Positions 6,361 to 12,136 of a stretch of 12,136 nt of DNA are shown in pieces (position 1 is the stretch's first letter; each line of letters begins with the position of its first letter). Source of the stretch: an uncultured Clostridia bacterium (GTDB lineage: Bacteria > Bacillota > Clostridia > Christensenellales > Aristaeellaceae); the NCBI GenBank assembly GCA_946534455.1, contig CAMNCR010000184.1:1-12136 (forward strand). Direction: 5' to 3'. The translations under genes and the position numbers were made by a program. The notes under the pieces are model-generated. The model was not told the origin of the DNA. It ran no database searches and worked only from the letters and a program-made list of their open reading frames with translations.

Positions 6361-6384
6361 AGGAAAAAACTGTGGTAGTATAAC
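6355..6384 (+). promoter_or_regulatory. Putative promoter of the hydC-hydA operon
   Basis: -10-like TATAAC (6379-6384) is preceded at 18 bases by a weak -35-like TTCAGA (6355-6360, 4 of 6 consensus positions). Transcription would start near 6391, giving a leader of about 80 bases, including a small 6-bp hairpin (6410-6424), before the AAGGAGG (6454-6460) used by hydC. The poor -35 match suggests that an activator is needed or that another sigma factor reads it. Confidence 0.5.
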
Positions 6385-6471
6385 TTGATGCGACATGTCC
6401 GTTGGAAGATGCCGCACCGCGGTATGTTTCCGTATCAATTTCAGATTCCATATAAGGAGGGTCGGTATTCT

Positions 6472-6942
6472 ATGCCTGACAACAAGGAAAAGTATGCTCA
6501 GCTGCAGGAAGCCATTGCAAAGCACAAGGGCGAGCGCGGCGCGGTGATGCCTGTGCTGCAGGAGGCGATGAACATCTTCGGCTATGTGCCCCAGGATGTT
6601 CAGGAGATGATTGCCGACGGGCTGGGTACGACCCTGTCCGAGGTTTACGGCGTCTCTACCTTCTACTCTCAGTTCTCCCTGGAGCCCAAGGGTGAGCACG
6701 TCATCGGCGTGTGCCTGGGCACCGCCTGCTACGTGAAGGGCAGCCAGAAGATTCTGGACAAGCTGTGCGAGGAGCTCAAAATTGAACCCGGCAGGACCAC
6801 CGCGGACGGGAAGTTCTCCCTCAACGCGACCCGCTGCCTGGGCGCCTGCGGCCTCGCGCCGGTCATGATGATCGGGGAAGAGGTTTACGGCCGGCTGACG
6901 CCGGATCAGGTGCCTGCGATTCTGGACAAGTATCGCGCGTAA
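6472..6942 (+). CDS. hydC: Electron-bifurcating hydrogenase subunit HydC (NuoE-like, [2Fe-2S])
   Basis: The 156-residue NuoE-like subunit of the trimeric NADH/ferredoxin-linked [FeFe] hydrogenase. An N-terminal helical part (1-70, ending GVSTFYSQF) precedes a thioredoxin-fold domain with one [2Fe-2S] cluster bound by Cys81 and Cys86 (C-x4-C) and Cys122 and Cys126 (C-x3-C). Length and spacing are normal for NuoE/HydC. ATG 6472 has AAGGAGG 11 bases upstream. Longer frames upstream lie in the 5' leader and lack a ribosome binding site. It is the first gene of the operon; hydB and hydA follow after two small accessory genes. In the complex it serves as an electron-transfer cluster next to the flavin subunit HydB. 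The call rests on sequence plus neighbourhood, since NuoE homologues also serve formate dehydrogenases. Confidence 0.93.
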   Translation: MPDNKEKYAQLQEAIAKHKGERGAVMPVLQEAMNIFGYVPQDVQEMIADGLGTTLSEVYGVSTFYSQFSLEPKGEHVIGVCLGTACYVKGSQKILDKLCEELKIEPGRTTADGKFSLNATRCLGACGLAPVMMIGEEVYGRLTPDQVPAILDKYRA

Positions 6943-6963
6943 GACATAAGGAGGAATGGCAGC

Positions 6964-7515
6964 GTGCGTGATCTCAGCCTGCATCTGCTGGATCTGGCAC
7001 AGAACAGCATCACCGCCGGCGCTTCTCTGGTCACCATCCGTATGGAGCTGGACGATCAGGGTCTGCTGACGATGACGCTGAAGGATGACGGGAAGGGAAT
7101 GAGCCCCGAGCTGCTGGCCCGGGTGACCAGCCCCTTCGCCACCACGCGGACCACGCGGAAGGTGGGCCTCGGCATCCCCCTGATGAAGGAGAACGCAGAG
7201 AAGGCCGGCGGTTCCTTTTCCCTGGAGAGCGAAGAGGGCAGGGGAACCACGCTGACGGCCAGCATGGACACGCATCATATCGACTGTCTCCCGATGGGGG
7301 ATCTGTCGGGCACGCTGCTGAGCCTGATGCTGACCAACCCGCTGCGGCCGGACTTCCTTTTCGAAGGGAGGACGCCCCTGGGCGAGGCCTCCTTTGATAC
7401 CCGGGAGGTCCGGGCGGCCCTGGGAAGCGATATCCCGCTCAACGAGCCTGCGGTGGCCGAATGGCTGAAGCAGGCGCTGGAAGAAGAAATCAATCCGATT
7501 TTTGGAGGTGCGTAA
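6964..7515 (+). CDS. Hydrogenase-associated GHKL ATP-binding protein
   Basis: A 183-residue soluble protein with a compact histidine-kinase-type ATPase domain in residues 1-105 and an unrecognised C-terminal part of about 75 residues. Motifs are the N-box LLDLAQNSI (8-16, Asp10 and Asn14), G1 DDGKGM (41-46) and a G2 box KVGLGIPLMK (66-75). There is no phosphoacceptor histidine domain, sensor or membrane segment, so it is not a normal sensor kinase. GTG 6964 is preceded by AAGGAGGAA at good spacing. It sits inside the hydrogenase operon between hydC and a [2Fe-2S]-like gene, and its stop precedes the next start by 4 bases. The same gene recurs at this position in clostridial hydrogenase operons. 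Its function is unknown; assembly, regulation or kinase activity on a partner are all possible. Confidence 0.85.
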   Translation: MRDLSLHLLDLAQNSITAGASLVTIRMELDDQGLLTMTLKDDGKGMSPELLARVTSPFATTRTTRKVGLGIPLMKENAEKAGGSFSLESEEGRGTTLTASMDTHHIDCLPMGDLSGTLLSLMLTNPLRPDFLFEGRTPLGEASFDTREVRAALGSDIPLNEPAVAEWLKQALEEEINPIFGGA

Positions 7516-7519
7516 AATC

Positions 7520-7888
7520 ATGAAGAGTTTGGCGGATCTGCAAGCCATTCGCGCGAAGACGCTGGAAAACATCAATATGCGCAAGGACGACAACGCCGCG
7601 CGCGTGGTCATCGGCATGGCGACCTGCGGCATTGCCGCCGGAGCGCGTCCGGTGATGCTGGCGTTCATGGAGGAAATCAAGAAGCGGAATCTGCAGCATG
7701 TGACCGTGAGCCAGACCGGCTGCATCGGTATGTGCCGGTATGAGCCCATGCTGGACGTGATCCTTCCCGGCCAGGAGAAGGTGACCTACATCCACGTGAA
7801 GCCGGAAATGGTGCCGCGGATCGTTTCTGAACACATTGTGAATGGTCATCCGGTGGAGGAATACACCATCGGCGCTGCCAAGGACTAA
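7520..7888 (+). CDS. Small thioredoxin-fold [2Fe-2S] ferredoxin-like protein with three cysteines
   Basis: A 122-residue protein resembling the thioredoxin-like [2Fe-2S] domain of NuoE and the N-terminus of HydB. The second half has the usual C-x3-C pair (Cys68 and Cys72 in TGCIGMC). The first pair, however, is reduced to Cys36 in GMATCGIAAGAR; the expected partner five residues earlier is Ile31. This three-cysteine form appears, from memory, to be a trait of the small family found in hydrogenase operons, rather than damage to this copy. It may use another ligand or bind the cluster loosely. ATG 7520 was chosen because GGAGGTG lies 9 bases upstream and the frame before it overlaps the previous gene. 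It lies 36 bases before hydB, so an electron-transfer or assembly role for the hydrogenase is likely. Confidence 0.87.
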   Translation: MKSLADLQAIRAKTLENINMRKDDNAARVVIGMATCGIAAGARPVMLAFMEEIKKRNLQHVTVSQTGCIGMCRYEPMLDVILPGQEKVTYIHVKPEMVPRIVSEHIVNGHPVEEYTIGAAKD

Positions 7889-7924
7889 GCGACTACAAAC
7901 GAATCTTTGGAGGAGGGAAACCCA

Positions 7925-9721
7925 ATGGAACTTTATCGTTCGCATGTGCTGGTCTGCGGGGGCACCGGATGTTCGTCTTCCGGCAGCGCGAAGCTGATTG
8001 AGCGCTTCGAGGAGCAGCTGCAGGAAAAGGGACTGGACAAGGAAGTCAAGGTGGTTCGGACGGGCTGCTTCGGTCTGTGCGAGGCGGGCCCGGTGGTCAT
8101 CGTTTATCCGGAAGGCACATTCTACAGCCGCGTCAAGGTGGAGGATGTGGACGAGATCGTCAGCGAGCATCTGCTCAAGGGCCGCAAGGTCCAGCATCTG
8201 GTCTATGTGGATCACAAGACCCATGAGAGCAGCGTGCAGAAGAGCCTGAACGAGATCGGCTTCTACAAGCAGCAGCATCGTGTCGCGCTTCGCAACTGCG
8301 GCGTGATCGACCCGGAGAACATTGACGAGTACATCGCCTTTGACGGATATCAGGCGCTGGCCAAGGCGTTGACCGAGATGACGCCTGAGCAGGTGATTCA
8401 GGAGGTGCTGGATTCCGGCCTGCGGGGCCGCGGCGGCGCTGGCTTCCCGACCGGAAAGAAGTGGCAGTTTGCCCGCGCCAGCAAGGCGGAGCACAAGTAC
8501 TTCGTGTGTAACGCGGACGAGGGCGACCCCGGCGCGTTCATGGACCGCTCCCTGCTGGAGGGCGATCCCCATGCGATTATCGAAGCCATGGCCATCGGCG
8601 GCTACGCCATCGGCGCGGACGAGGGCTGGGTCTACGTGCGTGCGGAGTATCCCATCGCGGTGAAGCGCCTGCAGAAGGCCATCGACCAGGCCCGTGAATA
8701 CGGCCTGCTGGGCGAGCATATTTTCGGGACGGACTTCAATTTCGATATCCACATCCGCCTGGGCGCCGGCGCCTTCGTGTGCGGCGAGGAAACGGCCCTG
8801 ATGGCCTCCATCGAGGGCAAGCGCGGTGAACCCCGGCCGAAGCCCCCGTTCCCGGCGGTGAAGGGTCTGTTCGAGAGCCCCACCAACATCAACAACGTGG
8901 AAACCCTGGGCAATATCGCGCAGATCATTCTGAAGGGCGCGGACTGGTTCAAGTCCATCGGCACGCCCGCCTCCACGGGCACCAAGGTGTTCGCGCTGGG
9001 CGGCAAGATCAACAATACCGGTCTGGTGGAAATCCCCATGGGCACCCCCCTGCGGACCATCATCGAGGACATCGGCGGCGGCATCCCGAACGGCAAGAAG
9101 TTCAAGGCGGTGCAGACCGGCGGTCCCTCCGGCGGATGTATTCCCGCGAGCCTGCTGGACATCCCCGTCGAATATGACACGCTGACCTCCGTGGGCGCCA
9201 TGATGGGCTCCGGCGGTATGATCGTCATGGACGAGGACAACTGCATGGTCGATATCGCCCGGTTCTTCCTGGACTTCACGGTGGACGAGAGCTGCGGCAA
9301 GTGCACGCCCTGCCGTGTCGGTACCCGGAGAATGCTGGAGATCCTGCAGCGGATCACCGAGGGCAAGGGTGAGGAAGGCGACATCGAAAAGCTGCAGACC
9401 CTGGCGGAGAACATCAAGAACAGCGCGCTGTGCGGTCTGGGCCAGACGGCTCCGAACCCCGTGCTGAGCACGATCAAGTTCTTCCGGGATGAGTATGAGG
9501 CCCACATCCGCGAGAAGCGGTGCCCTGCCCATCACTGCCAGGCCCTGCTGAGCTACACCATCACCGACAAGTGCAAGGGCTGCACGGCCTGCGCGCGGAA
9601 GTGCCCGGTGAACTGCATCAGCGGCGAAGTGAAGAAGCAGCACGTGATCGATCAGAGCAAGTGCATCAAGTGCGGAACCTGTATGGCAACCTGCAAGTTC
9701 GGCGCTATCATTAAGAACTAA
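7925..9721 (+). CDS. hydB: Electron-bifurcating hydrogenase subunit HydB (NuoF-like, FMN, NADH-binding)
   Basis: The 598-residue flavin subunit that oxidises NADH or reduces NAD+. Domains in order: an N-terminal thioredoxin-fold [2Fe-2S] domain (Cys11, Cys16, Cys48, Cys52); the NuoF core with the nucleotide/FMN segment GRGGAGFPTGKKW (168-180), CNADEGDPGAF (195-205) and the GAGAFVCGEETALMAS motif (280-295); the cluster-binding SCGKCTPC (Cys457, Cys460, Cys463) with distal Cys503; and a C-terminal two-[4Fe-4S] ferredoxin domain (Cys550/553/556/560 and Cys580/583/586/590). The added N- and C-terminal Fe-S domains are typical of bifurcating HydB rather than respiratory NuoF. ATG 7925 is preceded by GGAGGAGGG. 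hydA follows 23 bases later. It would couple NADH, ferredoxin and H2 together with HydA and HydC. Confidence 0.96.
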   Translation: MELYRSHVLVCGGTGCSSSGSAKLIERFEEQLQEKGLDKEVKVVRTGCFGLCEAGPVVIVYPEGTFYSRVKVEDVDEIVSEHLLKGRKVQHLVYVDHKTHESSVQKSLNEIGFYKQQHRVALRNCGVIDPENIDEYIAFDGYQALAKALTEMTPEQVIQEVLDSGLRGRGGAGFPTGKKWQFARASKAEHKYFVCNADEGDPGAFMDRSLLEGDPHAIIEAMAIGGYAIGADEGWVYVRAEYPIAVKRLQKAIDQAREYGLLGEHIFGTDFNFDIHIRLGAGAFVCGEETALMASIEGKRGEPRPKPPFPAVKGLFESPTNINNVETLGNIAQIILKGADWFKSIGTPASTGTKVFALGGKINNTGLVEIPMGTPLRTIIEDIGGGIPNGKKFKAVQTGGPSGGCIPASLLDIPVEYDTLTSVGAMMGSGGMIVMDEDNCMVDIARFFLDFTVDESCGKCTPCRVGTRRMLEILQRITEGKGEEGDIEKLQTLAENIKNSALCGLGQTAPNPVLSTIKFFRDEYEAHIREKRCPAHHCQALLSYTITDKCKGCTACARKCPVNCISGEVKKQHVIDQSKCIKCGTCMATCKFGAIIKN

Positions 9722-9744
9722 TCGCGCGAGGAGGAACAACACCT

Positions 9745-11493
9745 ATGGAAAATCTCGTGAAGCTTACGATTGACGGCATCAGTGTTGAAGTTCCTGCCGG
9801 CACGACGGTTCTGGAAGCGGCCAAAAAGGCCGGCATCAACATTCCCACACTGTGCTATCTGAAGGATATCAACCAGATCGGCGCCTGCCGGATGTGTATT
9901 GTGGACACCGGCGCGCGGGCGTTCGGCGCCGCGTGCGTTCTGCCCGTGTCCAACGGCATGAACGTGAAGACCAATACGCCCAAGCTGCGGGAAGCGCGCC
10001 GCGTGAACCTGGAGCTGCTGCTGAGCAACCATGACAAGAAGTGCCTGGACTGCGTGCGCAACCAGACCTGCGAGCTGCAGCAGATGTGCAATGACCTGGG
10101 CGTGGACGATGTGGACCGCTTCAAGGGCAGCATGAATACCTACGATGTGGACGAGCTGAGCCCCTCCATCGTGCGGAACAACAACAAGTGCATCCTGTGC
10201 CGCCGCTGCGTCGCCGCCTGCAACAACACGCAGGCCGTGGGCGTGATCGGACCGGTCGGCCGCGGCTTCAAGACCCAGATCCGGAGCCCCTGGGGCCAGA
10301 GCCTGAACGACGTGGCCTGCATCAACTGCGGACAGTGCATCGCTGCGTGCCCCACCGGCGCGCTGCATGAAAAGGATTCCACCAAAAAGGTGTGGGATCT
10401 GCTGAACGACGAGACCAAGCATGTGGTGGTGCAGCCCGCCCCCGCCGTGCGCGCCGCGCTGGGCGAGGAATTCGGCATGCCCATGGGCACCCCGGTGACC
10501 GGCAAGCTGGCGGCCGCGCTGCGCCGTCTGGGCTTTGAGAAGGTCTTCGACACCGACTGGGGCGCGGACCTGACGATCATGGAAGAGGGAACCGAGTTCA
10601 TCGGACGGCTGCAGAACGGCGGCACCCTGCCGATGATCACCAGCTGCTCTCCCGGATGGATCAAGTTCTGCGAAACCTATTATCCGGATTTCATCCCGAA
10701 CCTGTCCAGCTGCAAGAGCCCCCACGAGATGGAAGGCGCGATGATCAAGAGCTACTGGGCGGAGAAGGAAGGCATCGATCCCAAGGACATCCGCGTGGTT
10801 TCCGTGATGCCCTGCACGGCGAAGAAGTTCGAAGCGCAGCGGCCTGAGCTGAGCCACAACGGCCTGCAGGATGTGGATGAGGTCATCACCACCCGCGAGC
10901 TGGCCCGGATGATCAAGGAAGCGGGCATCGACTTCGTGAACCTGCCGGACGAGGACTTTGATCCTGTGCTGGGCGAAAGCACTGGCGCGGGCGTGATCTT
11001 CGGCGCCACCGGCGGCGTGATGGAGGCTGCGCTGCGCACCGTGTACGAAAAGGTGACCGGCGCGACCCTGGACAAGGTGGACTTCACCGCGGTGCGCGGC
11101 ACCGAGGGCGTGAAGGAAGCCAGCGTGCAGGTGGGCGACCTGACGGTGAACGTCGCCGTGGCCCATGGCACCGCCAACGCGGCGAAGCTGCTGGACAGCG
11201 TTCGCAGTGGAGAAAAGACCTACCATTTCATCGAGGTCATGGGCTGCCCCGGCGGCTGCGTGACGGGCGGCGGACAGCCGATCGTTTCCGCGCAGAAGCG
11301 GATGGAATGCGATCCCAAGGCCCTGCGTGCCGCGGCGCTGTATCAGGAAGATCAGAACAAGCCGCTGCGCAAGAGCCATGAGAATCCCTCCATTCAGGCC
11401 CTGTATGACAACTATCTGGGCGAGCCCAACAGCCATCTGGCGCATGAGCTGCTGCATACCACCTATGCGGCTCGGCCCAAGTACAAGAACTGA
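9745..11493 (+). CDS. hydA: Catalytic [FeFe] hydrogenase subunit HydA, NADH/ferredoxin-linked (group A3/A6-type)
   Basis: The 582-residue catalytic subunit, making or oxidising H2 at the H-cluster in the cytosol. In order: plant-type [2Fe-2S] domain (Cys37, Cys48, Cys51, Cys64); His-Cys [4Fe-4S] site (His96, Cys100, Cys103, Cys109); two [4Fe-4S] clusters (Cys149/152/155/159 and Cys192/195/198/202); the H-cluster domain with L1 TSCSPGW (299-305), L2 MPCTAKKFE (355-363) and L3 EVMGCPGGCVTGGGQP (497-512); and a small-subunit-like C-terminus (about 533-575). L1 has Cys-Ser where the best-studied enzymes have Cys-Cys. ATG 9745 has AGGAGG 10 bases upstream. It is the last gene before a strong terminator. 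It needs the maturases HydE, HydF and HydG, which are not in this window. Confidence 0.97.
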   Translation: MENLVKLTIDGISVEVPAGTTVLEAAKKAGINIPTLCYLKDINQIGACRMCIVDTGARAFGAACVLPVSNGMNVKTNTPKLREARRVNLELLLSNHDKKCLDCVRNQTCELQQMCNDLGVDDVDRFKGSMNTYDVDELSPSIVRNNNKCILCRRCVAACNNTQAVGVIGPVGRGFKTQIRSPWGQSLNDVACINCGQCIAACPTGALHEKDSTKKVWDLLNDETKHVVVQPAPAVRAALGEEFGMPMGTPVTGKLAAALRRLGFEKVFDTDWGADLTIMEEGTEFIGRLQNGGTLPMITSCSPGWIKFCETYYPDFIPNLSSCKSPHEMEGAMIKSYWAEKEGIDPKDIRVVSVMPCTAKKFEAQRPELSHNGLQDVDEVITTRELARMIKEAGIDFVNLPDEDFDPVLGESTGAGVIFGATGGVMEAALRTVYEKVTGATLDKVDFTAVRGTEGVKEASVQVGDLTVNVAVAHGTANAAKLLDSVRSGEKTYHFIEVMGCPGGCVTGGGQPIVSAQKRMECDPKALRAAALYQEDQNKPLRKSHENPSIQALYDNYLGEPNSHLAHELLHTTYAARPKYKN

Positions 11494-11528
11494 TCCCATC
11501 AGACGGGGAAGCTTCTCTTCCCGGAATC

Positions 11529-11560
11529 ACGGCATAGCCGCCCAGCGGCTATGCCGTTTT
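11529..11560 (+). terminator. Rho-independent terminator after hydA
   Basis: A perfect 13-bp stem (11529-11541 with 11545-11557, ACGGCATAGCCGC and its complement) with a CCA loop is followed by TTTT. It lies 35 bases after the hydA stop and is the only strong plus-strand terminator seen between 1718 and the galactosidase promoter, so it closes the whole hydrogenase region. Confidence 0.94.
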
Positions 11561-11564
11561 CCTT

Positions 11565-11582
11565 GTGCGCCCGGAGGCGCAC
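11565..11582. repeat. Second small GC-rich hairpin after the hydA terminator
   Basis: GTGCGCC (11565-11571) and GGCGCAC (11576-11582) form a 7-bp stem closed by the tetraloop CGGA, five bases after the main terminator. No T-run follows, so by itself it is unlikely to terminate. It may be backup structure, or nothing specific in GC-rich DNA. Confidence 0.45.
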
Positions 11583-11638
11583 GCATTCCGGAAGCGCTGT
11601 TTCCCGTTCATATTCGCATATCCGGGTTCGGTTTACAT

Positions 11639-11665
11639 ATAGCAGAAATCTGGCTTTTCTGCTAT
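11639..11665. promoter_or_regulatory. Inverted repeat overlapping the galactosidase promoter, probable operator
   Basis: ATAGCAGAAA (11639-11648) and TTTCTGCTAT (11656-11665) are perfect 10-bp arms separated by 7 bases. The right arm overlaps the extended -10 box of the alpha-galactosidase gene, the usual place for a repressor of a sugar-use gene. LacI/GalR sites normally have a closer centre, so the binding protein is not assigned. Confidence 0.5.
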
Positions 11666-11668
11666 GAT
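11660..11668 (+). promoter_or_regulatory. Extended -10 promoter of the alpha-galactosidase gene
   Basis: TGCTATGAT is an extended -10 element (TGn followed by TATGAT at 11663-11668). No -35 is present at normal spacing; TTTACA at 11632 is 25 bases away, too far. Transcription would begin near 11675, giving a 40-base leader with AAGGAG before the ATG. Confidence 0.5.
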
Positions 11669-11714
11669 GGTGCCGGTGCATTTTTCATCGTTTTTCGGAA
11701 GGAGCGCAGTTGCC

Positions 11715-12136
11715 ATGAGCATTGCCTATAACGCGGAAACCCGTATTTTTTCTCTGGAAACAGCCCATCAGCTCTATCAGATGCAGGTGGCCGAGGGCGG
11801 CGTCCTGCTTCATCTCTATTACGGCGAAAAAACCGGGGGAGACATGTCCTATCTCGTTCGCCTGGCCGGCAGGGGCTTCTCCGGCAATCCTTATGAGCAG
11901 CGGATGAACCGCGGATTCTCCCTGGACACCCTGCCGCAGGAATACGCCTCCTCCGGCGTGGGCGATTATCGGGCGCCGGCCCTGCGGGTGCTCAGTGAAA
12001 ACGGAAGCCGCAGCGTGGATCCGCGCTATGCCGGCCATCTGATTTCCGCCGGGCGCAAGCCGATTCCCGGCCTTCCCTTTGTCCGCCCCTCGGAGGACAC
12101 GGAAACGCTGACCGTGACCCTGAAGGACGAGACCCT
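11715..12136 (+). CDS. Alpha-galactosidase, GH36 family, N-terminal part (runs off the right edge)
   Basis: The first 140 codons of a probable cytosolic alpha-galactosidase that would release galactose from raffinose-family or galactomannan oligosaccharides. Only the N-terminal beta-sandwich domain is in the window. It matches the GH36 pattern: LLHLYYGEKTGGD near residues 31-43, a segment like RGFSGNPYEQR, the strong family run SLDTLPQEYASSGVGDYRAPAL (shown in parts near 72-93), then the VDPRYAGHLI and GLPFVRPSED segments. The catalytic aspartates lie further along and cannot be checked. Start is ATG 11715, with AAGGAG 10 bases upstream; no signal peptide is present. It has its own promoter and is separated from hydA by a terminator, so it is an independent carbohydrate-use gene. 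Confidence 0.88.
   Translation, partial: MSIAYNAETRIFSLETAHQLYQMQVAEGGVLLHLYYGEKTGGDMSYLVRLAGRGFSGNPYEQRMNRGFSLDTLPQEYASSGVGDYRAPALRVLSENGSRSVDPRYAGHLISAGRKPIPGLPFVRPSEDTETLTVTLKDET

Noticed and set aside
6385..6471. Upstream in-frame extension of hydC
   Set aside because: The added residues have no family counterpart, and no ribosome binding site precedes the earlier start, while AAGGAGG sits correctly for ATG 6472.
7490..9742. A 750-codon minus-strand open frame opposite hydB, and similar long ones opposite hydA (9718-11499), the sensor hydrogenase (3829-5211) and the DUF6062-like gene region (1752-3356)
   Set aside because: Each mirrors a certain plus-strand gene. Their translations are rich in His, Arg, Ala, Gln and Leu with no recognisable domain, which is what GC-rich codon use produces on the other strand.
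11632..11668. TTTACA as -35 for the galactosidase promoter
   Set aside because: It is 25 bases from TATGAT, outside the workable spacing of about 16-19; the extended -10 alone is a better reading.
11327..11731. A 134-codon plus-strand frame overlapping the end of hydA and the terminator
   Set aside because: It is out of frame with hydA, crosses the terminator hairpin and has no ribosome binding site or domain.
1..12136. tRNA or rRNA genes, CRISPR arrays, insertion sequences, direct repeats at gene edges, attachment sites
   Set aside because: None was seen on either strand by reading; gene order and composition look like ordinary chromosomal DNA.

Overview
The window looks like chromosomal DNA of a GC-rich anaerobic Firmicute, most likely a gut-type member of the class Clostridia. 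This is inferred from gene content (a NADH/ferredoxin-linked trimeric [FeFe] hydrogenase with its Clostridia/Thermotoga-type accessory genes, a GHKL anti-sigma-like ATPase, a DUF6062-like protein, a GH36 alpha-galactosidase) and from strong AGGAGG-type ribosome binding sites. All thirteen recognised genes lie on the plus strand. No tRNA, rRNA, CRISPR array, insertion sequence or integration site was seen.

Layout. (1) 1-1701: the end of a polar amino-acid ABC importer operon, with a permease (open at the left edge) overlapping its ATPase, closed by a strong hairpin terminator. (2) 1718-6281: a promoter (TTGCAC-N17-TATACT) followed by seven closely packed genes: a dCMP-deaminase-family enzyme, a Cys-rich DUF6062-like protein, a DRTGG-like protein, an RsbW/SpoIIAB-like ATPase, a sensor-type [FeFe]-hydrogenase homologue, a second DRTGG-like protein and a PHP-domain protein. 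(3) 6282-6471: a short regulatory region with a perfect 16-bp palindrome, a second inverted repeat and a probable promoter. (4) 6472-11493: the catalytic hydrogenase operon hydC - GHKL ATPase - three-Cys [2Fe-2S]-like protein - hydB - hydA, ending in a 13-bp-stem terminator. (5) 11561-12136: a promoter region with an inverted repeat and the start of an alpha-galactosidase gene that runs off the right edge.

How it fits together. HydA, HydB and HydC should form a soluble NADH/ferredoxin-dependent (probably electron-bifurcating or confurcating) hydrogenase that disposes of fermentation electrons as H2. Upstream is a set of proteins that look regulatory or sensory rather than catalytic. The hydrogenase homologue keeps one Cys in L1, the Cys of L2 and both Cys of L3, but its active-site surroundings are changed (Ala in L1, Ser and Ala in L2, Ala in L3), as known for sensory HydS-type proteins. 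Unlike classical HydS it has no PAS domain. Instead it sits between two DRTGG-like paralogues, next to a GHKL ATPase and a PHP protein. This block recurs beside hydrogenases in anaerobes as far as I recall, but I know of no established function for the ensemble. It is the best candidate here for a poorly described system, possibly one that reports H2 or redox state to expression or activity of the hydrogenase. The maturases HydE, HydF and HydG are not in the window.
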